Shown here one piece after another: positions 20,176 to 32,345 of a stretch of 64,000 nucleotides of DNA. The translations under genes were made by a program, and so were the position numbers. The notes under the pieces are model-generated. The model saw only the letters and a program-made list of their open reading frames with translations. It made no database searches and was not told the origin of the DNA. The DNA comes from Imbricaverruca yamaguchii (taxonomy: Eukaryota; Arthropoda; Thecostraca; Neoverrucidae): contig JAOTOL010000908.1 of NCBI GenBank assembly GCA_034440575.1, positions 33,501 to 97,500 of the forward strand, written 5' to 3'. Positions within the stretch are counted from its first letter, which is position 1, and the number at the start of each line of letters is the position of its first letter.

Positions 20176-22900
20176 TATAGCAACGGATATTGAATGAATG
20201 TCATGCGATTGAACGTTGAAGCATAGATAACAATATGTCTCACTAGATGGCAGGATGTGTCGTTGAATACGCTTTTTCTGTGTGCGCACATTGTTAACTT
20301 TTCAGACGTCGGGAACCGGCCGTCGCCCCGTGGGAAGCTGATATGCGGCGCAGTGGCGGATGCAGAGTACGAACACCCTGCTCAGACCTGTTTGTATCAG
20401 ATTTGATGGCTACCTAAAATGTTGAATACATTGTGATTATCGCGCAACATTTGCATTGTCCGCCCTGAATATGCCGACTAGTCGTACCCTAGTGACGCCA
20501 TTGATCAGCTGTCTTGGGAAGGAACGGAGAAAGCGCAGCGTCTGTGGCGCGAAAGTGGACGGTTCGCGTCGCGAACCAGTCACGGTGTCGCTGATGAAAA
20601 GTTAGGGAAGCCTAAGTGGGTGATTAGGAGTCGACTTGGCGCTTTTGCCCGGAGTGTATGATTCGGAGTTTGGTTTGGAAAATCGCGGAACGATTTTTTT
20701 TGTGCCGAATATGGGATCAGGGGTCGTGGGCCACTTAGGAATTCTCACAGTTTTGGGAATTTTTCCCATTTTTTTTCTTCCAAAAATTGTGATTTCTGCT
20801 GAGTCGGTGAAGTAGGGTGATTTGACGGTATTTTCTTACCTTCTGAGTGGTTGCGATGCCCATTATAATACCATAAGCATGTAATTCAAGCCGGTGATTC
20901 GGAGTTCGCGTCTCGGAAACAACATTTTGCCATAGCAAATATTGATATTAATATCCAAGTATCCAAAAATACCGGCGGAGAAAGCCCCCATGTCGCATCT
21001 TTTGTGCAACTTTTGAAACTTTTTGTTCAAACCTATCCGCTGTAGTGTTTCCGCTAAAATTGTATGTTTCTGTGGGTGTTTTGCTTTAAAATCTGCTGGC
21101 AGCCGAATGTTTGTTGGACCAGAATTTCCTCCGATAAAGCATTTTTTTCTTTCGATTAAAATCCGATGATTGTTCGCATCGCGAAACCGTCACGGTGTCG
21201 CTGGTGAAGATGTGCATTAACCTGCGAGAACGGGTTACCCATAGTTCATTATAGCCTCCTGCCTCTTGTGCATTCGAGGTGCATTACGAGTTGGCTCTCT
21301 TTTACTTGCACGGTGTTGGAATTTATTATGTCGCAATAGCGCTTGCTGGACGAAGCAACTGCTTTTTGTAGGTAAGCGACCACCAGGCTAGACCACCGTT
21401 CAAAATCCTCACGGAAGGAATTACTCATGTATTACTCATCATGTACGATTGTAGTTGCGTACATCTAAAGCACCTCGGCTTAATCAGTTAAGCAGTGGTA
21501 AAGTTCTACAGAATGCACCGACACTGTATATCTTGTTAAAATTTATGCGATGAAGTGAAAAGCTCCGGGCTATTTTTGTATAGCATCATTTGAATTTGCG
21601 GTTGGAAATTGCAGCTGAATATAAGACTTCTCCTGTCTTAATCTTGTCTTATAGTTATGCGTATCTGAACATACGTGTGTGATTCGATAAGAATTTGGCT
21701 AATTCCTTCTGTGTTTTCTAGCTCTTCCAAACTGTTCCGTTAAGAAGCAGAATGGAAGATTCCAACCATCACATAATTGGTTGGTATGCGTTGTATCGCA
21801 TAGTGTGTGCAAGTTTTGTAGCAGCTGGCATGTGTTCGCAGCCTTCATTTTGTTTCAACCGACCTCTGGCGACTCTATTCCCGTTCAAGAAATAAAACAT
21901 CACAGCGTCCGATGCGCAGTCAATTATGCGAAAAATGCAGACTTCCTAAATCTGTTACTTCAAATTTGTGTCCATCAATTCCAACGACTTCCGAATGGCC
22001 ATAGAATACTCCCGAATGTAATGATAAGAAAATACATATTCACTAAATCATTGAAATAGATCTCAATCCCACGAAAAAGATGACGGTGTGCATAATCGTG
22101 ATATGCCGTACCATTGGTTAACATGACCTCCCAGCATGCTATGAAACGGGTCTGTCTAGGCCCAATGCGCCCTCATGTAGTATTCATCCCCGGCGTGTGA
22201 CATATGAAATGTCCGCTAAGCTTTAGATTGTGATATCTTGCAAACGTAATATAATCGGGCCCTCTGGATCTGCCAATCGAGCTAAAAACTCCATGACGTG
22301 CAACAGTGCATGACCAGATTCTCATTTTTGGAAAGCTGAATGTTTTCAGCTTCATGTTTTCACACCCAGAAACAGAGATCACGGACCCAGCAGACAGCAT
22401 TTATTTCCAACCTTCCCACCACTCCTGGGATCTCCGGCAGTGCACTGAACTGCACATTGTATACCGATGAATGTACGGAACACTCGGGGGGACGGGGCAA
22501 GAACAGAAGAAAGCCACTCTGTAGACGTCTCTGGGTACAGCAACAGAGATGGGATAATATCGACTACTTTAGCAGTTCTATGCTAACTCCACTGTCATAG
22601 AACGTCTTTTATGCGAGGGATTCGAAAACTGTTTGCTGGGCGCGAGATAGGCTGTGTTGTGCAAGCCAGGGTTTTATGTTGTTAACTGTAAAGAACATGC
22701 CTAGGAAATCTATCGTCCCTCTTCTCCCAAAACAACTTTCGACTTCCCAATCATAGACAGGCCTAGGAAAAGGAAAAGATGAGACATTCGCCCCCCACCC
22801 CAGGTTGTGAGGGCCAATAAAGCGTCATATTATGAAGGTGGCAGGCCGATATCATGTGTATGGCGCATGAATAATTGTGTCTGACCCTGTATTGGTAAGG
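20176..22900. other. Long stretch without recognised genes
   Basis: The only structures noted are a ~37-bp direct repeat (about 20562-20598 and 21173-21208, core cacggtgtcgctg(a/g)tgaa) with the small palindrome ggttcgcgtcgcgaacc at the first copy. No coding region, RNA gene or promoter can be supported. Confidence 0.5.
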
Positions 22901-23039
22901 ATTTGTCACCTCTTCCCTGCTGAGTGTTTGTTTTTGTTGTTGTTTCGAAACTCATGTTCCCAAGCACCGAGTGTTGTACATGCACTGCGAGTCACCTGAT
23001 GATCCCGGAAAGTGCGCCCGGCCGAATCAGTTTGTGTGA

Positions 23040-23300
23040 ATGTGCTGTATTTCATTGGATTCGCGTACTTTGACGTATACGCATGCCAATTGTGCGTACA
23101 CTCAAGTCTACGTAAGCACGAAAGCGCACATGCGCAAATGTAAGTGAGCGCAAATGTATGGAGGCCAAAGTTGCGTATATGAATATAGGTCAGCGCAAAT
23201 GTACGTGAATATGCGGAAATGTACATACACAGATGTCAGGGAACTTACCCATGTTTGCATGCACAAGCGTACTTCGGAGTAGCTGCACGTAAGCAACCGT
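23040..23300. repeat. Decayed TACGTA-type minisatellite
   Basis: Diverged units such as gcgcaaatgtacgtgaatat and cgcacatgcgcaaatgtaag resemble the arrays at 1-390, 42085-42690 and 63567-64000 but are much more degenerate and lack adjacent (TA)n. Confidence 0.65.
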
Positions 23301-24690
23301 ACGTTAGAGCACAGGCGTGCTCAGAATATTGTTAAAATGTACTTGTATTAAGAAGACTAGTTGTATTAAGAGAGGTGTCTGTGAATTTATTACATTTACT
23401 AAAGTGGGGCTCGTTTAGGTCTGAATCTATGGGGTGGATCCCCCCCCATCTATCCCCTCCATCTCTAAATCTATTGGACACATATCGAAACTGGACATCT
23501 CAGGTTCGTCTAATATACACTTTAAGAATGTCGAAATGTCAACCTTCCCAGTGGAGAGCTCAGGAGGTAAAACGATTGGTGGATTGATAAAGGCCATTCG
23601 GGCTTCCGTTTAAGTTTTACGTCGACAAAATTGTCATAGTTCGGAACAAATTATTTTTAATGGTGTAAAGCACTAGATGTCCATACATACACATGCAAAA
23701 CATCCAATGGTGCAGCCAGAAGCCTGAGGAAGGGAAGGTATCATTCGTTCCTTGCTGCTGATCTTCACAGTCAGTGCCACAAACTTGGACGTAGCTAAGA
23801 GGGTGACTGGATCGGTCACCCCATTCTTGGGATTCTACGGGTCCATGGCACGGCCCGAGGGCCATGCTAGTGGCCCATTCGCTATTGTCTTGGAGGAGAC
23901 CGAAAATTCAACATAACTTTTTAGGTGTTGTTTGGAGCCTGAGAACGCCTCCAACCCCTTGCAAATAATAACGGGCCCTTTGAGATGTCTACAATGTACA
24001 CAAGTGATGGGGAAGGAGGTAGATTTGGACGCTGGAATCCCTCCCACACATCTATGATTATCTACATTTAGTTGTGGGAACATGAATAGGGAACAATTAT
24101 TGAATCAGCAACACATCCCTGACATCGAAACTATTCCTTTTATAAGCAACTGTATTCGTGATCCATGCTTCTGCAACAGTATTTTGGCCAGTTCGCCAAC
24201 AGTTGGACTTCTCATACTCGCACAAAAAAAAAAACAATGAAATCAAAACATAACTAAACCCAAATGTAAACCTAGACGAGATCATTGTTTTCGAACAAAG
24301 TCTCTTGTCGAAACCCAGCGTATTCAGATACAATCGCTTCAGTCAATATGGAAGATGGCTCATAAAATGGCCATACAAGAGATATCGAATGAGAGCCATG
24401 CGGGGAGCAGCAGCATCGTGGAGGCGGCTGACGGCTTCAGTGTGTACTGACATTCGGTTGTGAACACATAGCAAATATTCATCAGGAAATATACATGGCT
24501 TTGTATTATCGGGGATCGATGTGGCATGTACATAATGGCACCAACCCCGCCGGTCGGGTTCAGTGTGACCCGGCGAAGTAGCTGATGACTAGCGATTGCA
24601 ATAGAATCCCACAACTTGTGGTCGACCACGAGTCGCTAAAGTCACGGCATCAGCCTATCCCAAGGCTCCGTGCCGTCTGGCGCGAGCCGT
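23301..24690. other. No gene recognised
   Basis: No supported coding region. Short open frames on both strands show no recognisable domains, splice context or composition bias. Confidence 0.5.
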
Positions 24691-24699
24691 TCCGTGGCG

Positions 24700-24965
24700 G
24701 CGGCACCTAGTTGTAGACGTGGTCAGCCAATATACTGACACGCACATGACGGTGCACACGTGGCCGGCTGGACCTAGCTGCCGACGTGGTCAGCCAACAC
24801 ACTGACAGATACACGTGACCGGCTGGACCTAGTTGTCGACGTGGTCAGCCAACACACTGAGACGCACATGACGGCGTACACATGGCCGGCTGGACCTAGC
24901 TGCCGACGTGGTCAGCCAACATTCTGACACGCACATGACGCACACACGTGGCCGGCTGGACATAA
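24700..24965. repeat. ~66-bp tandem repeat, four copies
   Basis: Units contain gacgtggtcagccaacacac, then tgac, then acgcacatgacggtgcacac, then gtggccggctggac. ggtcagcc recurs at 24721, 24787, 24843 and 24910, so one unit has a ~10-bp deletion. The array ends exactly where the retrotransposon tail begins. Confidence 0.9.
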
Positions 24966-27727
24966 CAAAACTTTGAGTTTCAGCCACTTCCTTTTCAATG
25001 TCATTTTCAAAAACTTCAATTCATTTCAATTTGTTTATTGTCCACAATCTCCAACAGCATATTGTGCCCTTTACAGGAGAAGTCAGTAGTTAAAAACGTA
25101 CACAGAACAGGTTAATAGTTTTCAGTTCAAACAGGCAAACGGCTGTCAGAACTCGTCGATGTCCGATGGCTCCGCGTCTCAGATGTGAGCGTGTGACGCA
25201 GCACAGTATCTCACCACCTGTGTCTTAAATGTATTCAGCGAGTCTGTGAAGATGTCCGCACTCGGTGTCATCGCTAAAAATGCGTTCGCTACTCTCAATA
25301 ATCTGTTAAACAAGCCGCACCTAATGGTTTCTACACGTGCATACGGTACATGGAATAAAACAGGTTGCCTATTTCTCCTGACTGGGACACTTAATCCAAA
25401 GTTTTGCAATAACATTGATGAGTCTATCCTCCCACATAAAACATTTCGTAAGAACATGATGTCGGATTGTATGCGACGAGTGGACACAGATGTCATGTTA
25501 TAAAAGCGAAGAAGGTCCTGATATTGTAAAGATTCCGGTCGAGGTGTGGCACTACGGTGTTGGGCAAGCCACATTAAAAATTTATGTTCTACCCTATCAA
25601 TCCTGGTGAGATGTGTTGAAGCTGCGCCTGCCCAGATGACGGAGCAATACTCAAGGCGAGACCTAATGTTCGCGTTATATGCCGCCAATAGAGCAATTTT
25701 CGAGAATTTGCTACCAGGAACCCCTGCTTGCATTGATCGAATAAAAAGTCCGAGAGCCCGGTTCGCGGACGACACAGTTTTTGCCACATGTTGTGCGAAA
25801 GTCAATTTGCTGTCCAGGTACACACCCAGGTCTCGCATCACAGTCTCACGCTGCAGCGTTGCATTGTGTACTTTATATTCGAAGCGCACAGGAGTACAGC
25901 GAAGAGTAATTGTGAATGATTTACATTTTAGAGGGTTCAAGGATAGCATCCAGTCTGCGGACCACTTACAAAGGCAATCAATATCCCTCTGCAAGTGTGT
26001 CGCGTCGTCCACAGACGCTACCCTCCTAAAGATTTTGACGTCATCAGCAAACATCAGACATTCCGAGTCAATACTGGATGGCAGGTCGTTCACAAATAGG
26101 GCAAATAACAGAGGAGCCAGCAAGCTCCCTTCCGGTACACCAGAAGTGACGTCAGCCCAGTCAGAGACCGCCCCGTTAACTATCACCCGCTGCCGGCGAC
26201 CAGTCAGATATGACCGAATCAGAGAGAGCATTTTGTCTGAAACATGATATGCATTTTCGAGCTTGTATAGTAACAGCTTATGGTTGACACTTTGGAAAGC
26301 CGAAGAGTAGTCCGTATAGATTGCATCTGTCTGGCAACCAGCAACGATGGAATCCCAGGCGTGTCTCAAGAAAACTGCCAGGTTTGAAGCACATGACCTT
26401 TTTGGAATAAAACCGTGCTGGGTGTTAGTCAGTGCTGGCAAAATGTGATCACTCAAAGCATTGTAGATGGTTTTTTTTCTAAAATCTTGCCACATAGGCA
26501 AAGAAGTGAAATGGCTCGGTAGTTCGTCGGATTTTTCCGGTTGCCTTTCTTATATATTGGTGTGATATTTGCCTTTTTCCACTGGTTGGGAAATTTTCCC
26601 TGCCTGATGGAAAGGATGCAAATTTTGTGCAGCGGAACGCATAATTGGTCAGCACACTCACGGAGGATTCGGGCACTGATATTATCTGGTCCACATGCTT
26701 TATGCGGGTAAAGTCCAATGAGAATCGTGTGGATTTGTTCTAATGAGGGCCGAAAGTCTGTGAGATTAGACAGTCCATAGACCTGTAATGGTGGATACTG
26801 GGCTACATCCCGTGCTGGGAACTTGGCTGAAAAGGCTTTGTTCAACAGGTTGGCACGTCCAACGTCATCGCTGATTAAATTGTTTCCGTCTAGCAGAGAC
26901 GGAACAGAAGCACTCCTTTTAAAACATTTCAAAAATGACCAGTATCGCTTTGGATTTGTCTTAAAATCTTCAACTAGTCCCCTCAGATAACTGCAGTAGC
27001 TTCGTCCGATCAGACGTTTGAAGAAGTCGCGTTTGTCTGTAAATTCACGCCGAATGACACCGTCACTCGGGTGACTTTTCATTCGACGATGTGCACATTC
27101 CTTCGCGGCTAGTGCACGCCTGGCCTCAACGTCAAACCAGGGTGGACGTCTACGGCGAGGAGTCACGACTGGCACATGATCACGAATAGCAGCTTCGATT
27201 AACGAGTAAAACACATCAACAGCATTGTCAACATCTAAGTCATCCAGAATGTTCCACGGTAAAAGTTCCAGACAGCGTCGCAATGAATTAAAATCTGCTC
27301 TCTTGTAGTTGTAAGCAGTCGATCTTGTCACAGCTGGTGGTGATGGCCTCGGCAGGAAGAACTTTGCCTGGATCTCGTCATGGTCCGAGTCTATAATTCC
27401 ATTCCGAACGAAGGTTTCTGCTACGATGTCGATAGTGAGCACTAAGTCTAAAATGTTGTTGGCTCTGGTAGATTGAGTGACGTATTGTCGCAGGCCTTGG
27501 AGATCAGACGCTTCCAGGAAGCGGTTGGCCCTGGCCGTTTGTCTAAGCCTGACTGGGTTGGCCCAGTCTGACGCAGACGGTACCCAGCCAAGCTCAGGAA
27601 TATTGAAGTCGCCCAAGACCATCAGCCGGCGTCCGGGTGGGAGCTCGCCTGAATGTCGAAAGATTTGTGTAATGGCGTTGTCGTCGTCGTCTGGTGGCCT
27701 GTAGCACACAGCTACTAATTCCAGTGT
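24966..27727 (-). mobile_element. CR1/Jockey-superfamily non-LTR retrotransposon, 5' truncated
   Basis: Encodes the end of an apurinic-type endonuclease and a whole reverse transcriptase. The coding frame opens at about 27727 inside the endonuclease (CYRPPDDD, then GDFN and SDH motifs, residues 33-36 and 108-110 of the first piece, 27709-26453). The second piece (26501-25179) holds DYSSAF (motif A), GVPEGS (motif B, usually GVPQGS), FADD (catalytic, residues 151-154), KCKSFTI and a C-terminal region with LEYCSVIWAGA. The pieces overlap and are separated only by an indel in a run of eight A on the coding strand at about 26471-26478. About 200 bp of 3' untranslated sequence end in an AATTGAAATG-rich tail near 25040-24966. 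The upstream endonuclease half and any ORF1 are missing. With one lesion in 2.5 kb this is a young, dead copy, or its frameshift is a sequencing error. Confidence 0.92.
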
Positions 27728-28390
27728 ATTTCAATTTTTCAGATTTACCATTGCTAAAAATGATATTTTGGTGACTTGTGTTGCACCTGATTCACCATCA
27801 CCATAGTGAATCATGTCCAAAAATATTAGAGCAATGTTTTAAGTATGTTTAACGTTGCCCTCTTGTAGCAGAAAAAACATAAATTATCGGACGATGGTTT
27901 TATGGTAGCAAAGATGAACATGCAATTTCATTTCCCATGCTATCCTGTTTTATGGGGACACATTCCCCCAGGCCGGGAAATGCGTCCCTCTGAAAAGGTT
28001 CCAGTGTTCCCGCTCGTATTTTTCAGCTTCAGGCGCCTCTATTAAATAAAAATGCTCCCCTCGGAAGGAAAGGCGCCCCTTGCGGAAGAGCCGAGTACAT
28101 CCCTCCCCCTCGAATTTTGCAGCGAGAGGCGCCACTTCAGGCGCTTTCACAGTGGAGCCGATCCAAAGAAATGGCACCTCTCCAGACGGGTGCCCACATG
28201 ATAATTCCTGGGTTCTACACCTGATTACAACATTGCTCTCTCGCGGTTATGAACTCGGGCTAGTTATAAAATTGTCCGCATTCACGTATGGCTTCTCTTG
28301 CAACTTTGACAACAACAGTTGAGTCATCAAGAGGAAAGCGGTCAAACTGAAAAGGAAGTTATATGTTTTGCATGTCCGTAACAGCAATGT
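27728..28390. other. No gene; fragment of a third dispersed repeat
   Basis: 27955-28185 (ggcgcctctattaa, ggcgccccttgcgg, ggagccgatccaaagaaatg) resembles parts of 39540-39860 and 47690-47840. No coding region is supported. Confidence 0.5.
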
Positions 28391-28687
28391 GGCAGCGTAA
28401 ATTAAAAACCGGCGATGAGAGCACCGTCTGAACAGGTTACGACGGATTTCTTGGGGAGCCCCTTGTCATATAGGATGCGAGTGACTGCTATCACAAAGGC
28501 TGCAAACATACACAAATCTGACCGTCCTATTCCTACTACACTCAATAATTGTAAACACGCCGGACCTTCGACATTTTTGAAATTACTTCGATATCTCAAC
28601 ATTCTGATACCGTACGGCAAGCCACGTCAAGTGATACCCACATGATGCAAATTGAAGCCATAACCACGAAACGCAAGGACTCTGAAA

Positions 28688-29659
28688 ATTAACACACGCC
28701 CTGGAGGGCAGGGGGGGTGGCGAAATCTGCCTACCCCTCCCGTTTTTCGTACATCACTCCAGATAGTCACTGGCAGAAAAACACCATTGTTTGCGTACCT
28801 GCTTAGAATTGACAGGCGCGTTGCTTAAAGCATGAAAAACGGAAATTGGACAACACATTTCGAGTTAGGGGCCGCTAAAGTCCAAAAATCTCGCAGCGCC
28901 AATCCACGAAAATCGGCGCTGATGCGCTTCCCATAGATTGGCAAAAGGGAAATGTTCTTGGCAACACTAGTGACTTGTTTCATGTATATTATTATGCCAT
29001 ATAGCTTCAAAGTTATGTTAGGTCACCGAGGTCAAGTTAGGTCCAGTTCATGACAGGTTAATGGAACCAAACTTGGTCAACTGGAATGCTGTCATAAATG
29101 CAAATTACTGTCATGCGATTGATATCACTTTGTGTGTTATTCCCTACACATCTTGAAAACTACTGTTTGTCATTGTGTACCTAAGCGCTTCCATACTTTA
29201 TTCATGTGCTTCACTCTATTCTTTGCGAAGCCGATTGCGACGAGCCGCCCAACGGAGATGTCAGGGGCGGCCCGGTCACAGTAACCGCAGCAGGTAATGG
29301 CCCGATAAATTGCTGCTATATAGATGACCTGAGGTCAAATGTCGGGTCTAGCATCTGTACTGCATCAGTAGTAATGTCCAAAACACATTGATGCCAATTT
29401 TGGAGCGTTGAAACACAATCACGCGATCCATAACAATGACAAGCCAAGCCACGCAAAACCAGAACATTTTGACATATTTTGACCTAGTATGTCCGTGAAG
29501 ATATTGGCCATGAAATTTCCACACAATAGAGTTCACTATCGTACCCATCTACCCTGCGAATTTCGTTTCACCAGCTTTAATAGGAACCGTGAACTTAAGG
29601 GCGGAATCCGCCCCCTCCAGTGCGTGTAATTTTCAGACGCTCTCCAGGGCGCATGTTAA
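28688..29659 (-). mobile_element. TTAA-flanked inverted-repeat element, copy 1 (piggyBac-like MITE?)
   Basis: Left end aaaaTTAAcacacgccctgg; right end, reverse complemented, ttTAACatgcgccctggaga, so ~20-bp imperfect terminal inverted repeats lie just inside TTAA on both sides. The reverse complement of nearly the whole element occurs at 58226-59113, with unrelated flanking DNA on at least one side, which supports these boundaries. TTAA targeting is the hallmark of piggyBac elements; no transposase is present. The internal sequence contains a ~350-bp region with gcgttgaaacacaatcacgc. Confidence 0.65.
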
Positions 29660-29944
29660 ATTAATTTTTTACCTTGGGGTTTGATCTGACATGCCCCAGA
29701 TTGAAATGCTACTCCAGAGTTTCCCACGGGCTATCTCTTGATACCAAGCATGGGTAGCTTTTGGAGAAAACGAAGGAACGTTGGGCGACAGAAGAAATCA
29801 GTTCGACCTTTGACTTTGAAAATTAAAGTGATTTCTGAACAGTCTGATGGAGTACGACACGACACGTTGAGTCACTGTACTGCATGAGAATTGAAAACAT
29901 AGCGACGAGGCGCGAGGACGTCGAACCATTTAAACTAACCTTTT

Positions 29945-30292
29945 TTCTCTTTTAAAAAAAATAAATTTGATCCGTGTTGTTGCTGGGGCGGCTTGAGGAG
30001 CCAGGGTTCTATTGCTAAGCAGAGCTTGTTGCCTGAACCCTGGCTCCACCACCCGATCCATGAGCTCCAGTTCAACAGCAGAATTTAGACCGAAAGTTTA
30101 ACGTGCCGCCAATGCACCGACACGGCCGCCCGGTAGCTCGTCCCCGGCCTTATCGAGCCAGCTGCCAACTGACACTCCCGGCCGGGGGCTAAATGCGAGC
30201 GCGCGAAGCGACTCAAACCCTGTGTTGCCAATACAGGGGAGACCGGTGCAGGCCAGCGCTCTAACCAACTGAGCTACCAGGGCGGCAAACCT
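29945..30292 (-). mobile_element. tRNA-derived SINE
   Basis: The minus strand begins gccgccctggtagctcagtt ggttagagcgctgg, a tRNA-like head with a perfect A box (TAGCTCAGTTGG at 30276-30265) and a near-perfect B box (GGTTTGAGTCG at 30219-30209). The body follows, with a 12-bp perfect hairpin (gagccagggttc ... gaaccctggctc at about 30045-29998) and an A/T-rich end near 29945. The flanks read aacctt on both sides, a possible target-site duplication, and the surrounding family-H unit is continuous if the SINE is removed. SINEs of this kind are transcribed by RNA polymerase III and moved by a LINE; the partner LINE is unknown. Confidence 0.82.
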
Positions 30293-31460
30293 TCGGTCTT
30301 GTGCTTTGACATTGACATTGATCCGGTTTGAAATGTTGCTTGAGGTGCACCACGGGCTATTGCTTGGTATCAGACGCGAGTAGGTTAGGGCGAAGAAGAA
30401 AATGCGAGGCGACTAAGGAAATCGGTTTGACCTTTGACCTTATAAATTCGTTATATTTGGTAGCATTATGATACGGCACAAGCCACGTCGAGTGACACCC
30501 ACTTGGTGCAAATTGAACCCATAGCGACGAATCGCGAGGACTTGGAAAATTAAAACTACCCTTTGAGCTTTAGGATTGATCTTGCCACATCCTGGATTAA
30601 AAATGTTACTCGAGGGTTCACCATGGGCTGTCGATTGATAGTGGATCTGGGTAGGCTTGGGCGAACACCACAACAAAATATGAGGCAACCGAAGAAATCA
30701 GCTTGAATTTTGATCCGTCAAGACTACTTCTAAATTTAAATTTTCTGATAATGCACAACAAGACAACACGAGTGACACAATACGAATAACCTCCATTTTC
30801 TGCAAATTGAAGCAATAGCGACGAAACGCGAGGACATCGAAGAACTGAATCAAACCTTTGACCTTGACCTGTCCCGGTTTGAAATGTTACTCGAGTGTTC
30901 ACTACTGATTATTGCCTGATGTCAGATTTGGATAGGTTTGAGAGAAAAAGAAAAAAATAGGCGATCGAAGGATCAGCTTGGCCTTTTCTCTTGAAAAATA
31001 GATAGCTTAGCTTTCTGATACTGCATAGCAAGCCACATTGAATGATCCTCATTTGATGCAAATTGAGGCGAATGCATCCGATTCTCCCGTTCGGTCAATA
31101 TGACTTCAATGTCACCATCTAATAAATCAAGCTAACATTTGACCTAGAAATTTGACCTTGACATGTGCCGATTTGAAATGTTGCACGACGGTTCACCACA
31201 GGCTATTGCTTGATACCAGATGTGGGCAGGTGTGGGTGAAACAAATTGGAGACGACCGAAGAAACCGGTTTGCGTTGAACCTTGACCGTTAAAGTTGTAT
31301 TGTGAGACCTATGTAGTTCCTTCCGGCGTGTTCAGTACAGGCAGAAGCATTCGTGGCAATTGATTCGAACGATCTTAAAACGGTCGCGGAATGCCGATGC
31401 CATTGCAAATACGCCTCTGGCGAACTCGTCACTGAATACGAATTTTGTGTTTACAATTAA

Positions 31461-31900
31461 AATTATCGGGTTATCAACCCAAAAGTGCTCAACCATGGTA
31501 CTTTGCGAAATTCCTTGATGCGTCCCTGCTGTTCACCCTGGCTCACTCACTTTTGGGGACGTTCCTACGCCTGACCAGGCCATGAAAAGGCATCGTTGCA
31601 TTTCATGGCCTGGTCATTGCATGGCATATTGCAGACGGATAACATGCAAATATCTTGCCATCATCCGCCACCGCGTGTCGCATTATTTTCCCACGCGTCG
31701 ACGCATTGCAGGCGAAAATCGTGTGAATGTCATACGATCATCGGCTACTGCGCAACGCATTACTTTCCCACGCGTCGATGCGCGGGTTACCGAGCTCTCG
31801 AACAATAGGACAGCTGCACGCAAAGAGCACGTACTCAATTGTATCATCCTGCCATCTGGCGAGGAATATTATTACCTATGATTCAGCATTCAATCTCATT
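31461..31900. repeat. Short internal duplication, no gene
   Basis: A ~45-bp stretch with cattattttcccacgcgtcg at about 31680 is repeated as cattactttcccacgcgtcg at about 31758. No coding region can be supported. Confidence 0.55.
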
Positions 31901-31904
31901 AGTG

Positions 31905-32345
31905 TAATACGTAGACCGTGCTGCTACCTAGCGATAGCTATCTGAAGTGATGCTTCTAGAAAATTAAAAAAGTTCTTGAATCTGTGGAGGTTGCAACCTG
32001 TGGAGGTTACGACCGCTGCTGAGTTGTGGAGGTTATAACCGCTTCGTACTTGTGGAGGTTGCAACCTGTGGGGATTACGACCTGTGGAGGTTATGACCTG
32101 TGGAGGTTATGACCGCTTCGGAGTTGTGGAGGTTACGACCTGTGGAGGTTATGACCGCTGCGGACTTGTGGAGGTTACGACCTGTGGAGGTTATGACCTG
32201 TGGAGGTTACGACCGCTGCGATGTGTTGAATTTGTGGAGGTTGTGACCTGTGGAGGTTATGAACTGTGGAGGTTATGATACGCTGTCGTTAGGACGCGGA
32301 GTCGGCGCCTCGTGGTCGGCTCGGCTGGGTACGTGGCAGCTATGA
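31905..32345 (-). repeat. 16-bp array with flanks, inverted copy
   Basis: tgtggaggttatgacc-type units at about 31976-32285, with gctacctagcgatagctatc to the left and cgcctcgtggtcggctcggc to the right: the mirror image of 19685-20175. Confidence 0.88.

Larger units (their letters stand above)
28390..31460 (-). mobile_element. Composite family H, copy 2, with two nested insertions
   Basis: Read on the minus strand, it shows the same order as 7780-9595: spacer (31460-31200), about five ~290-bp units (31200-29660 and 28690-28620), and the conserved tail (about 28600-28440, ctccccaagaaatcc-like). It is interrupted by a TTAA-flanked element at 28688-29659 and by a tRNA-derived SINE at about 29945-30292. 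Units have the recurring stretch ttgaaatgttactcgagggt and ggcttgggcgaa-like segments. No protein is encoded. Confidence 0.7.

Noticed and set aside
25546..26247. 233-codon plus-strand frame inside the retrotransposon
   Set aside because: Antisense to the well-supported RT frame; no recognisable motifs of its own.
30200..30290. Functional tRNA gene
   Set aside because: Head has A and B boxes but no clean anticodon arm or acceptor stem pairing, and it is continuous with a SINE body and A/T-rich end.
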